Below are positions 51,541 through 60,176 of a stretch of 64,000 nt of DNA, one piece after another. The notes under the pieces were generated by a model. That model searched no databases. It had not been told where the DNA came from and saw only the letters and a program-made list of their open reading frames with translations. Within the stretch, counting starts at the first letter, position 1, and each line of letters starts with the position of its first letter. Location: NCBI RefSeq assembly GCF_015291665.1, contig NZ_CP030048.1, positions 6,076,001 to 6,140,000 on the forward strand, given 5' to 3'. Source of the DNA: Bradyrhizobium sp. CCBAU 53338. GTDB taxonomy: Bacteria > Pseudomonadota > Alphaproteobacteria > Rhizobiales > Xanthobacteraceae. The position numbers were made by a program, and so were the translations under genes.

Positions 51541-52668
51541 CTACTGCACGAGGTCGGCCACGGTGGTCGCCGCCTTCAGCCCGGTGCCGGTGAGGACTGC
51601 CACCGTGGTCTCGTTCGCCTTGATGGCCCCGTCGGCCGCGAGTTTCTCCAACGCCGCAGCCGCGCTGGCGCTGGTGGGCTCGGCGAAGAGCCCCTGCCGC
51701 GCAAGACGCCGCAGGGCGGCGACGATCTCGTCCTCGGTGAGCGCGACCGTGCCGCCGCCGCTTTCACGAAGAGCGCCGATGATCTCGCGCAGCCGCAGCG
51801 GGGACTTGATCGCGGTGCCCTCGGCGATGGTCTTGCTCACCTCGCGCGCGACGGGCGTATCGACGCCGGCCTTGAAGCTGGCATCGATCGGCGAGCAGTT
51901 GAGCGGCTGCGCCGCGAACAGGCGCGGCAGCTTTGCGATCTGCCCCGCCTTCAGCAGCTCGCGGAAGCCGAAGGCGCAGCCGAGCAGGCTGCTGCCCGCA
52001 CCGACCGGAACGATGACGTTGTCGGGCGCGCGAAAGCCGAGATCTTCCCAGATCTCGTAGGCAAGCGATTTTGTGCCTTCGAGGAAGAACGGCTGCCAGT
52101 TGTGGCTGGCATAGAAGGTCTGGCTCGACTGCCTGATGGCTTCCGCCTCCGATTCCTCGCGCGGGCCCTCGACGAGTTGCACCTCGGCGCCGTAGGCGCG
52201 CACCTGCGCGATCTTGGCCGGCGAGGTCGAGGCCGGCGCCAAAATCTTCACGCGCATGCCGCCGGCCGCGCCAAGCCCGGCCATCGACGAGCCGCCGTTG
52301 CCGGAACTATCCTCCAGGATGGCGTTGACGCCGATCTGCCGGAGGAACGAGAGCATGACCGCCGAGCCGCGGTCCTTGAAGCTGCCGGTCGGATTGAACC
52401 ATTCGAGCTTGAAGAACGGCCGCAGATCGCCCCATGCCTGCTGCACCAGCGGCGTGCATCCGGTGCCGAGCGAAATCGGGTCCTTGATCTCCACCGGCAG
52501 CGCCGCCCGGTAGCGCCATAGCGAGCGCGTACCGCTGTCGATATCCGCCCGCGAGATCCCCGCCCCCGGCGTCACCAGCAGCGGCGTGCGCTCATCCGAA
52601 CACCAGCGCGGCTCATCAAGCGGATAGAGCTTTCCATTGCGGGGATCGATGTAGCTGGCGGTGGGCAT
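51541..52668 (-). CDS. threonine synthase-like PLP-dependent enzyme
   Basis: A 375-residue fold type II PLP enzyme. The PLP-binding Lys is in NPTGSFKDRGS (about residue 98). The phosphate-binding GNGGSSMAG and the VPVGAGSSLLG loop are present. An N-terminal strand with CSDERTPLLV precedes the core, as in threonine synthases of the short type. It may convert O-phosphohomoserine to threonine or act on a related substrate; the context does not decide. It is convergent with the DUF2927 gene and divergent from the URC operon. Confidence 0.87.
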   Translation of the reverse strand: MPTASYIDPRNGKLYPLDEPRWCSDERTPLLVTPGAGISRADIDSGTRSLWRYRAALPVEIKDPISLGTGCTPLVQQAWGDLRPFFKLEWFNPTGSFKDRGSAVMLSFLRQIGVNAILEDSSGNGGSSMAGLGAAGGMRVKILAPASTSPAKIAQVRAYGAEVQLVEGPREESEAEAIRQSSQTFYASHNWQPFFLEGTKSLAYEIWEDLGFRAPDNVIVPVGAGSSLLGCAFGFRELLKAGQIAKLPRLFAAQPLNCSPIDASFKAGVDTPVAREVSKTIAEGTAIKSPLRLREIIGALRESGGGTVALTEDEIVAALRRLARQGLFAEPTSASAAAALEKLAADGAIKANETTVAVLTGTGLKAATTVADLVQ

Positions 52669-52804
52669 GGCATTCTCCGGGGCGGGCCGATCCGGTCGAT
52701 ATGTCCGAATATGCAGGTTTTATCCAGTCACCTGTTTCGGCGCCGCCGCCCCCTCCCCTTCAAAAATTCGAACGATTACATAGATATAGAACACGTTCCG
52801 GCGT

Positions 52805-52834
52805 CGTTCGCCGGTCTGGACGAGGAGGCGAACG
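52805..52834. promoter_or_regulatory. inverted repeat in the URC operon upstream region
   Basis: CGTTCGCC (52805-52812) mirrors GGCGAACG (52827-52834) with a 14-base spacer. It lies about 140 bases before the first URC gene and could be an operator. The remaining 305-base gap (52669-52973) contains an AT-richer patch near 52770-52795 but no gene. Confidence 0.28.
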
Positions 52835-52973
52835 CCAGCCCGCCACGATTAACTTGTCTGTCGCGGGTCGCCGCTACAATATGTTGGATTGCGTCGCCGG
52901 GGCTTCGTTCCGGCAACGCTGATGAGCCAGGCCCGTCCGAGCGGCGGGCCGTTGGCTTTTTGGGAGTTTGGCC

Positions 52974-54230
52974 ATGAGCCGCGCGAACCGTACCGACCAT
53001 ATCCGCCTCACCTCGCACCCCGAGCCGGGCCGGAAAGCCGCCTTCCCGATTCACTGGGGCGCAGCCGACGCGCGCGCCCGCGGGCCGATCATTGGCACGG
53101 TGTCGCGCGCCGGGGATCGCAACGTGATCGGCAGCCATGGCGGCTCCTATGCGATGTACCGCGCGCTCGCCGTCTCCGCCGGCGCGCTCGATCCCATCAG
53201 GCGCCCGGATCTCACCAACACCTTCCCGGCCGCCACCATCGGTCCGTTCGAACAGTGGCGCGATCCCGCGAAAATCGTCGCGCTCGATCCCTGGGGCCAT
53301 CTGGTCGCCGAGAACTTCGGCAAGGACATCGCCGAGGGCGTCGATATCCGCCCGAGCATCGCGATCACGCGCGCGCGGCTCGACCTGCCCGAGATCCGCG
53401 AGGCGCTGGCGGCCAAGCGGCTGCGCGCCGACGGCGAGGTCGTCCATGCCAATGGCAGCGTCTCCGTGGTGAAGATCGCGATCGATCCGGTCTGGTACCT
53501 GCCGGGCCTTGCCGAACGCTTCGGCACCGGCGAGACCGAGCTGCGCCGCACGCTGTTCGAGCAGACCGCCGGCATGTTCCCGGAGCTCGTCACGCGCCCG
53601 GACATGAAAGTGTTCCTGCCGCCGATCGGCGGCACCACCGTCTACATGTTCGGCGATGTGACAAAGCTGCCTGATCATCGCACCAGGATCACGTGCCGCG
53701 TGCATGACGAGTGCAACGGCTCCGACGTGTTCGGTTCCGACATCTGCACCTGCCGTCCCTATCTGATCCACGGCATCGAGGAATCCGCGCGCGGCGCGCA
53801 GGAGGGCGGGCTCGGGCTCGTCGTCTACAACCGCAAGGAAGGCCGCGCACTCGGCGAGGTCACCAAATTCCTGGTCTACAACGCGCGCAAGCGCCAGGAG
53901 GACGGCGATGCCGCTGCCGCGTATTTCGAGCGCACCGAATGCGTCGCCGGCGTGCAGGACGCGCGCTTCCAGCAATTGATGCCTGATACGATCCACTGGC
54001 TCGGCCTGAAGCGCATCGACCGTTTCCTGTCGATGAGCGACATGAAATACGACGCGCTGACCTCTCAGGGCATCGACATCGTCGAGCGCGTGCCGATCCC
54101 GCCTGAGCTGATCCCGGCGGACGCCTATGTCGAGATCGCCGCGAAGAAGGCGGCCGGCTATTACTCGACCGACATCGCGCCCGAGAAGGACGTCGATGGC
54201 GTGGTCGGGCGTTCGCTGGAAAAATACTGA
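52974..54230 (+). CDS. GTP cyclohydrolase II-like protein of uracil catabolism (Urc1 type)
   Basis: A 418-residue protein with a RibA-like catalytic domain in its second half. The zinc ligands Cys247, Cys258 and Cys260 have the Cx10CxC spacing of E. coli RibA, within VHDECNGSDVFGSDICTC. A roughly 200-residue N-terminal extension is absent from riboflavin-pathway RibA but present in URC1. URC1 acts with URC4 and uracil phosphoribosyltransferase to degrade uracil in some fungi and bacteria. Both partners follow directly here. GGGAG precedes the ATG at 52974. Confidence 0.88.
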   Translation: MSRANRTDHIRLTSHPEPGRKAAFPIHWGAADARARGPIIGTVSRAGDRNVIGSHGGSYAMYRALAVSAGALDPIRRPDLTNTFPAATIGPFEQWRDPAKIVALDPWGHLVAENFGKDIAEGVDIRPSIAITRARLDLPEIREALAAKRLRADGEVVHANGSVSVVKIAIDPVWYLPGLAERFGTGETELRRTLFEQTAGMFPELVTRPDMKVFLPPIGGTTVYMFGDVTKLPDHRTRITCRVHDECNGSDVFGSDICTCRPYLIHGIEESARGAQEGGLGLVVYNRKEGRALGEVTKFLVYNARKRQEDGDAAAAYFERTECVAGVQDARFQQLMPDTIHWLGLKRIDRFLSMSDMKYDALTSQGIDIVERVPIPPELIPADAYVEIAAKKAAGYYSTDIAPEKDVDGVVGRSLEKY

Positions 54231-54237
54231 TCCGGCG

Positions 54238-55476
54238 ATGGCGGACGTTTTGGAACAACAGGCACGCGCGCTGCTCACCGCGAAGGCTGTTCGCGCGCGC
54301 GCCGGACAAATGCTCGACATCGGCCTGCGCGACGGGCTCACGCATTTCACCATCGATCTCGATCGCATGGACGGAGTTGCGGAGGCGGTGCTTGTCGTCA
54401 CGCGCAAGGCTTACCCGACGCTCGACATTCCCTTCCACGCGCGGTGGCGGCATTTTGTGTCCGGCGGCGCGGACCGCTGGGCGCAATTGGCCGACGCGAC
54501 ATCGTGGCCCGATCGTGCGGCACGGGCGCGGGCGGAATTCGACCTCGCCATCGTCAGCGTCCTGCTCGACGCCGGCGCGGGCGCGACGTGGCGATACCGT
54601 GATGCGATGACCGGACAAGGCATCGGCCGCTCCGAGGGGCTCGCGATCGCAAGCCTCGACATGTTTGCCGGCGGCCTCTTTTCGCGCGATGCGCGCGCGC
54701 CGTCCAGGGTCGATGCGGACGTGCTCGCCAAGCTGCCGCTTTCGGCACTGACGTCGGCCTTCCAGGCGAGCGAGGCCAATCCGCTGCTGGGCCTCGAAGG
54801 ACGCACCGATCTGCTGCAACGTCTGGGCAGGCTGGTGGCTGCGCGCGCCGATGTCTTCGGCATGCAGGACAGGCCGCGGCCGGGCGGCTTGTTCGATCAT
54901 ATCGCCGCGCAAGCGAGGGGCGGCGCCATCCCTGCGCCTACGATCCTGTCCGCGGTGCTGAACCAGCTCGGACCGATCTGGCCGTCACGACTCGAGCTCG
55001 CCGGCGTTCCGCTCGGCGATTGCTGGCGTCATCCTGCGATCAAGAGCGACGATGCGACCGCCGGCCTCGTGCCGCTGCACAAGCTGTCGCAATGGCTGAG
55101 CTATTCGCTGATCGAGCCGCTCCAGCGCGCAGGCTTCGAGGTCACCGACATCGATGGCCTGACCGGGCTTGCCGAATACCGCAATGGCGGCCTGTTCGTC
55201 GATCACGAGGTGCTGTGCCTGCGCGATCCCGCCGACGCCGAGCGCGCGCATGCGGTCGACTCGCTGCTCGTCGTCGAGTGGCGCGCACTGACCGTCGCGT
55301 TGCTGGATCGTGTCGCCGATCTTGTTCGCGCCAAGCTCGACCGCACGCCGCAGTCATTGCCGCTCGCCAGCATTCTGGAAGGCGGCACCTGGGCCGCCGG
55401 CCGCGCCATCGCGTTTGCGCGCCGTCCCGACGGCTCACCGCCGCTCAAGGTGATCAGCGACGGCACCGTTTTCTAG
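54238..55476 (+). CDS. DUF1688 (URC4/Urg3 family) protein of uracil catabolism
   Basis: A 412-residue protein of the URC4 family, recognised by FDLAIVSVLLDAGAGATWRYRD, the SEGLAIASLDMFAGGLFS segment and the C-terminal LASILEGGTWAAGRAIA. The biochemical step is not established; genetic work in yeast shows it is needed for uracil breakdown. It begins seven bases after the URC1-type gene, a clear operon. I chose the ATG at 54238; the longer frame upstream overlaps the URC1 gene and is Arg-rich. Confidence 0.9.
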   Translation: MADVLEQQARALLTAKAVRARAGQMLDIGLRDGLTHFTIDLDRMDGVAEAVLVVTRKAYPTLDIPFHARWRHFVSGGADRWAQLADATSWPDRAARARAEFDLAIVSVLLDAGAGATWRYRDAMTGQGIGRSEGLAIASLDMFAGGLFSRDARAPSRVDADVLAKLPLSALTSAFQASEANPLLGLEGRTDLLQRLGRLVAARADVFGMQDRPRPGGLFDHIAAQARGGAIPAPTILSAVLNQLGPIWPSRLELAGVPLGDCWRHPAIKSDDATAGLVPLHKLSQWLSYSLIEPLQRAGFEVTDIDGLTGLAEYRNGGLFVDHEVLCLRDPADAERAHAVDSLLVVEWRALTVALLDRVADLVRAKLDRTPQSLPLASILEGGTWAAGRAIAFARRPDGSPPLKVISDGTVF

Positions 55477-55529
55477 CCCACCCTTGTTGCCCGCCGCACT
55501 GACTTGAAGAATTTCAGGAGCATCCGATC

Positions 55530-56159
55530 ATGGAAGGCGTCACGATCGTCGATCATCCGCTGGTGCAGCACAAGCTGACCCTGGTGCGGGACAAATCGAT
55601 CTCGACAAAGTCGTTCCGCGAGCTGATCAAGGAGATCGGCATGCTGCTCTGCTACGAGGTGACGCGCGACCTGCCGCTCACTGATACCGTCATCGAGACG
55701 CCGCTGGCGACGATCCACTCGGCCAAGATCGCCGGCAAGAAGCTGGTGTTCGTGCCGATGCTGCGCGCCGGCACCACCTTCGTCGACGGCATGATGGATC
55801 TGGTGCCGACCGCGCGCGTCGCCCATATCGGGCTCTACCGCGAGCCAGAGAGCTTTGCCGCGGTCGAATACTTCTTCAAATCGCCGTCCGATCTCAGCGA
55901 GCGCCTCGCGATCGTGGTGACGCCTGTCGTCGCCACCGCCAACACGGCCGTCGCCGCCGTCGACCGATTGAAGGAGCGCGGCGCCAAGGACATTCGCCTC
56001 GCCTGCCTGATCGCTGCACCGGAAGGACTCGAGCGCCTGCGCGGCCTGCATCCCGACGTGCACATCTGGACGGCAGCCGTGGATGAAAGTCTCGATGAAA
56101 ACGGCTTTATCCTGCCGGGCCTCGGCGATGCCGGCGACCGTGCTTACGGAACGCGGTAG
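55530..56159 (+). CDS. upp: uracil phosphoribosyltransferase
   Basis: A 209-residue UPRT that makes UMP from uracil and PRPP. The C-terminal uracil-binding motif [16 protein letters not shown] and the N-terminal [15 protein letters not shown] are conserved. The PRPP loop is atypical. Enteric Upp has DPMLATGGS, whereas this has TPVVATANT, losing the first Asp and both Gly. In the URC pathway, UPRT supplies the first step. It is 53 bases after the URC4-type gene, with AGGAG before the ATG. Convergent M48 peptidase follows within nine bases. Confidence 0.92.
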   Translation: MEGVTIVDHPLVQHKLTLVRDKSISTKSFRELIKEIGMLLCYEVTRDLPLTDTVIETPLATIHSAKIAGKKLVFVPMLRAGTTFVDGMMDLVPTARVAHIGLYREPESFAAVEYFFKSPSDLSERLAIVVTPVVATANTAVAAVDRLKERGAKDIRLACLIAAPEGLERLRGLHPDVHIWTAAVDESLDENGFILPGLGDAGDRAYGTR

Positions 56160-56167
56160 GCGCTAAG

Positions 56168-57295
56168 CTAAATCTTCCCGCTGCCGCAGATGCCCTTCAG
56201 CGCCTGCCACTCCTTGTCGGTCAGCAACGGCGGGCCGCTGGCGGGACGGTCCTCTTTCGTCATGCGCGCGAGGCGATCCTCGGTGAGCGGATGGCTCGCC
56301 AGGATCGTCGACAGGCCCGAGCCTCCTTCCTTGCCGGTGATGCGGAACATCAACTCGGCCGCGGGCTTCGGCGAGCGGCCGAGCGCGTGCATGATCTCGA
56401 TCGCAAAAGTGTCGGCATTGGTCTCGGCCTCGCGCGAATAGGAGGCTTCGACCACGCTGCGCGAGGCGAAGATCACGGCGGAGGAGCCGGTGACGTCGCC
56501 GAACAACAGGCCGATCAGGAACGAGGTGCCGCCGTTGTAGATCAGGCCGCGCATGTTGTCGGAGTGCTTGAGATGGCCGAGCTCGTGGGCGAGGATGCCA
56601 ACGAGTTCGTCGGGATTTTCGGCCTTGTCGAGCAGTCCGCTCAGCAAATAGACCTTGCCGCCCGGCAGCGCGAACGCGTTCGGCACCGAGGTTCGCAGCA
56701 CGCCTGCCGTCATGGAATCGTCGTCGAGGCCGGCGGCATCGCGCAGCCGGTTGACGAGCTTGCGAAACGCCGCCTGACCGGCCGCGTCGTCGCAGGCCGC
56801 GCCGCGGAAGATCGTCTTCACCTGCACCTCGGAGGCATCGCCGATGCGCCGCTCGATCGGCTTCGGCACCAGCGGCGCGAGGCGGTCCGCGGCCAGCGGC
56901 ACGCCGAACAGCACCACGCTGACGATGGAGATGGCGGCCGCGACCGACCAGCCCACGATCTTTGCAACACCGCGGCCCGTGGTCTGGTGCTCGTCGATGC
57001 TCGGACAGCGTGCGACGAGACCGGCACTGAGCGCCGCATCGCGAATCTCGAGCCGCGCCAGCGGCGGCGCGGACATGGAGGTCAGGCGCAGGGTGCCGGC
57101 CGGACTGTCGGCGCGTCGGATTTCGGCGTAGGCCCAGCGCGTGACGGTCGCCTGCCCATCGCTCGGCTCGACGATCTCGAGCGCATCGCCCAGCGTCAGC
57201 ACGACCTGGCGCCGGCGGCTCGACAGGCCGTCGAAGAAGATAGCCTTTTGTCCGGGCTTCGTCTCAGCGCCGGGCTCGGCAGTCACATCACTCAC
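56168..57295 (-). CDS. membrane-anchored M48 family metallopeptidase
   Basis: A 375-residue zinc peptidase. A cytoplasmic N-terminal region of about 110 residues is followed by a transmembrane helix (about 111-134) and a periplasmic M48 domain with HELGH (residues 237-241). The third zinc ligand is probably the Glu of SREAETNADTFA. M48 proteins such as HtpX, BepA and LoiP degrade or assemble envelope proteins. It starts three bases after the DUF898 gene's stop, so the two are coupled. The pairing of DUF898 with M48 recurs in bacteria. Confidence 0.9.
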   Translation of the reverse strand: MSDVTAEPGAETKPGQKAIFFDGLSSRRRQVVLTLGDALEIVEPSDGQATVTRWAYAEIRRADSPAGTLRLTSMSAPPLARLEIRDAALSAGLVARCPSIDEHQTTGRGVAKIVGWSVAAAISIVSVVLFGVPLAADRLAPLVPKPIERRIGDASEVQVKTIFRGAACDDAAGQAAFRKLVNRLRDAAGLDDDSMTAGVLRTSVPNAFALPGGKVYLLSGLLDKAENPDELVGILAHELGHLKHSDNMRGLIYNGGTSFLIGLLFGDVTGSSAVIFASRSVVEASYSREAETNADTFAIEIMHALGRSPKPAAELMFRITGKEGGSGLSTILASHPLTEDRLARMTKEDRPASGPPLLTDKEWQALKGICGSGKI

Positions 57296-57298
57296 GAT

Positions 57299-58492
57299 CT
57301 AGAATCCCGCGACATCGAGACCATCGGCAAAACCTTCGCCAAGCGCGCTGGCCAGTTCGCCGCTGGCGCGAACGTCGGCCGCGGCTCCGATATCATGCAC
57401 CGCGACGGTTTCCAGTACCTTGGCCCAGAGATCGCGCTGCAGATAGACGCGCATGATGATGTTGATGGCAAGCGCCAGCGCGAGATAGCCGATCACCATC
57501 GCCACCAGCATCGGAATGCTCTTGGCCGCATGACCGGGCCCGAACACCTGCTCGGGCGGCAGGCCAGTGAGCTTGACGACGAGCAAGGTGGCACCGCCGA
57601 TATAGAAGCCGAACAGGGTCGAGAGCAGCATCCACCAGCCGATCATCTTCCAGTACAGGCCGTAGAAGGCATTGTGCGGCAGATCCGAGGACAGGCTGAC
57701 GCCGCCGATGCGGATGCCGTTCAGCCACCAGCGCCATTCGCGCGCCTTGAACTCGGCATAGAAGAACGGCGCGAGCGGGAAGATCACCACCGCGATCGGG
57801 CTCAGCAGCCACAGCCACCAACCGCGCTTGAAGAATTCCCAGCCGGTGCCTTCGAAGTCGCCTTGCAGATCGCCGAAATGCGTATGCCGCATCTTGTAAC
57901 GCTCCAGCGACGCCTCGCGCCACGGCAGCGCCAGGCCGAACGTCATGAACACCAAAAGACCCCAAAGCATCGCACGGAAGGAATAGGCCCAGCCGGAGCC
58001 GTCCATCCAGAAGCGGACGCCACGCCAGACCGTGCGCGTCAAACGATAGCGACGCGCGCGAAAGATCGCGAACTGGCCGAAGGCGTAGAACGAGATGAAC
58101 AGCGGCGTCGAGGCAAAGCCCTGCCAACGTTCGAACTCGATACCGACGAGGAAATAGCCGAGATAGATCGGCACCAGGATCGCCAGCGCGAACAGGAAGC
58201 CGACCAACAGCTCCTTGGCCCGGCCGGTGTATTCGGCGGCATCGCCGTCGATCGCGGTGTTCGACCACAAATGCCTGCGGATGTCGGTGACGAGCCAGAA
58301 CCGGTAGAAGCCGAAGGTGACCAGCTCCAGCATGGCCCCCTTGGTGACCATCTTGCGGAACTCGGTGCGATTGCCGGTGAAGTCGACCTGCGTGGGCGGC
58401 AGCGGCGGGGGGACCGGTTCGGAGGGGCCGATGGGAGCCCACTGCATGTCGTTCACGGCGGCAACCTCGGGATGCGGATCCGATCCGCTCAA
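57299..58492 (-). CDS. DUF898 (YjgN family) membrane protein
   Basis: A 397-residue protein with a Pro-rich N-terminus, then two related halves. Each half begins with a FxG/TG...F motif and contains several membrane helices, as in the YjgN family (for example TFGFYRFWLVTDIRRHLWSN). About seven to eight hydrophobic segments are seen. The role is unknown. It is the first gene of a two-gene unit with the M48 peptidase. The ATG at 58492 gives MSGSDPHPEV. Confidence 0.9.
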   Translation of the reverse strand: MSGSDPHPEVAAVNDMQWAPIGPSEPVPPPLPPTQVDFTGNRTEFRKMVTKGAMLELVTFGFYRFWLVTDIRRHLWSNTAIDGDAAEYTGRAKELLVGFLFALAILVPIYLGYFLVGIEFERWQGFASTPLFISFYAFGQFAIFRARRYRLTRTVWRGVRFWMDGSGWAYSFRAMLWGLLVFMTFGLALPWREASLERYKMRHTHFGDLQGDFEGTGWEFFKRGWWLWLLSPIAVVIFPLAPFFYAEFKAREWRWWLNGIRIGGVSLSSDLPHNAFYGLYWKMIGWWMLLSTLFGFYIGGATLLVVKLTGLPPEQVFGPGHAAKSIPMLVAMVIGYLALALAINIIMRVYLQRDLWAKVLETVAVHDIGAAADVRASGELASALGEGFADGLDVAGF

Positions 58493-58636
58493 ACTATAGA
58501 TCAGAGATTAGTCGATCCCCGGGGTGGCCGGGTTCGATTTACCTCGGTTTCGAGCGAATTATCGGACGTCTCCGTTGGCCAGGGCGTGCTGAAGATCGCG
58601 CTGGCGGATTCGTCGCCCGGACGGAGCGCAGCGCAA

Positions 58637-58694
58637 ATCCGGGGCAGTGTCGGTTGCGGGCCGAATCCCGGATTTTCGCTTCGCTCAATCCCGG
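58637..58694. repeat. palindromic intergenic repeat before the P450 genes
   Basis: AATCCGGG is mirrored by CCCGGATT, and CCCGGAT recurs as a second copy after CGCTTCGCTC. The 327-base gap from 58493 to 58819 holds this element and no gene. It resembles other dispersed repeats in this window in style. Confidence 0.5.
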
Positions 58695-58819
58695 ATACGC
58701 ACCTCGCTTGCGGCAAAACTGCCGCTTGCCCCGAAGCACGTAACGCGTTGTAATTGTAGTTCAAATACCGCAGCGCAGAATTCACAAAAATCGCGCGGTC
58801 CACGCCAGGGAGAACGGTC

Positions 58820-60082
58820 ATGCACGGGACCATCGAGAGCGCGAAGATCGACGCATTGCGCGAGCGCGCTTCGTCGCTGCCGCTGGAGCAATACGATCCC
58901 GGCGATCCTGAATTGTTCAGGACCGATACGTTCTGGCCCTATTTCGATCGTCTGCGCCGCGAAGATCCGGTGCACTATTGCAAGGATTCGATGTTCGGGC
59001 CGTACTGGTCGGTGACGCGCTACAACGACATCATGGAGATCGAGACCAACCATTCGGTGTTCTCCTCGGCCTCCGCGCTCGGCGGCATCACCATCCGCGA
59101 CGTCGATCCCGATCTGCGCCGCGAGAGCTTCATCTCGATGGACCCGCCGCGGCATGCGGCGCAGCGCAAGACCGTGGCGCCGTTGTTCACGCCGACGCAT
59201 CTGGACAATCTCGCCCTCAACATCCGCAAGCGCTCCGCCGAGTGCCTGGACAACCTGCCCCGCGGCGAGGTGTTCGACTGGGTCGACCAGGTCTCGATCG
59301 AGCTCACCACGCAGATGCTCGCGGTGCTGTTCGACTTCCCCTGGGAGGACCGCCGCAAGCTGACGCGCTGGTCTGACATCGCGACCACCATTCCCGGCGC
59401 CGACGGACTCGTCGCCACCGACGAGGAGCGAATGGCCGAACTCGGGGAATGCGCGGCCTACTTCTCACGGCTCTGGAAAGAACGCGCCGAGCAGCCGCCG
59501 AAGAGCGACCTGCTCTCGATGATGGTTCATAGCGCGGCGACGCGCGACATGGACGCGAAGAACTTTCTCGGCAATCTCGTTCTTTTGATCGTCGGTGGCA
59601 ACGACACCACCCGCAACACGATGTCGGGCTCGATCTATGCGCTGAGCCAGCATCCCGAGCAGTACCGCAAGCTGCGCGAAAACCCCGCGCTGCTCGACAG
59701 TTTCGTGCCCGAGGTGATCCGCTGGCAGACGCCGCTCGCGCATATGCGCCGCACGGCGCTCTCGGATTTCGAGTTCCGCGGCAAGCAGATCAAGAAAGGT
59801 GACAAGGTCGTGATGTGGTACGTCTCGGGCAATCGCGACGAGGAGGCGATCGAGAAGCCGTACGACTTCATCATCGATCGCGCCCGGCCACGCACGCATC
59901 TGTCCTTCGGCTTCGGCATCCACCGCTGCGTCGGCTTGCGGCTTGCCGAACTCCAGCTCAAGATTATCTGGGAAGAGATTCTGAAGCGGTTCGACCATAT
60001 CGACGTGATGGGCGAGCCGAAGCGGGTGTATTCGAGCTTCGTGAAGGGTTTGGAAACGCTGCCGGTCAAGATTGCGGCGTGA
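58820..60082 (+). CDS. cytochrome P450, CYP153-like
   Basis: A 420-residue soluble bacterial P450. The I-helix oxygen-activation motif is GGNDTT (259-264), ExxR is at 298-301 (EVIR), and the haem ligand is Cys370 in FGFGIHRCVG. GGNDTTRN and RWQTPLAHMRRTAL are marks of the CYP153 group, terminal alkane or fatty acid hydroxylases. Subfamily assignment is from memory. It needs a ferredoxin and ferredoxin reductase, and neither is in the window. A paralogous gene follows 94 bases later. Confidence 0.9.
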   Translation: MHGTIESAKIDALRERASSLPLEQYDPGDPELFRTDTFWPYFDRLRREDPVHYCKDSMFGPYWSVTRYNDIMEIETNHSVFSSASALGGITIRDVDPDLRRESFISMDPPRHAAQRKTVAPLFTPTHLDNLALNIRKRSAECLDNLPRGEVFDWVDQVSIELTTQMLAVLFDFPWEDRRKLTRWSDIATTIPGADGLVATDEERMAELGECAAYFSRLWKERAEQPPKSDLLSMMVHSAATRDMDAKNFLGNLVLLIVGGNDTTRNTMSGSIYALSQHPEQYRKLRENPALLDSFVPEVIRWQTPLAHMRRTALSDFEFRGKQIKKGDKVVMWYVSGNRDEEAIEKPYDFIIDRARPRTHLSFGFGIHRCVGLRLAELQLKIIWEEILKRFDHIDVMGEPKRVYSSFVKGLETLPVKIAA

Positions 60083-60176
60083 CCTCCGAATTATAGTGTA
60101 TAACATTGGCAATTGCGACGACGCCCCTCGCCTCGCCACTGCGACGGCGCGAACGAACACACTGGAGCGACTGCCC

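Noticed and set aside
56291..58753. 820-codon frame antisense to the M48 and DUF898 genes
   Set aside because: Both minus-strand genes have clear family motifs. The plus-strand product is a shadow rich in Arg, Glu, Gln and Asp.
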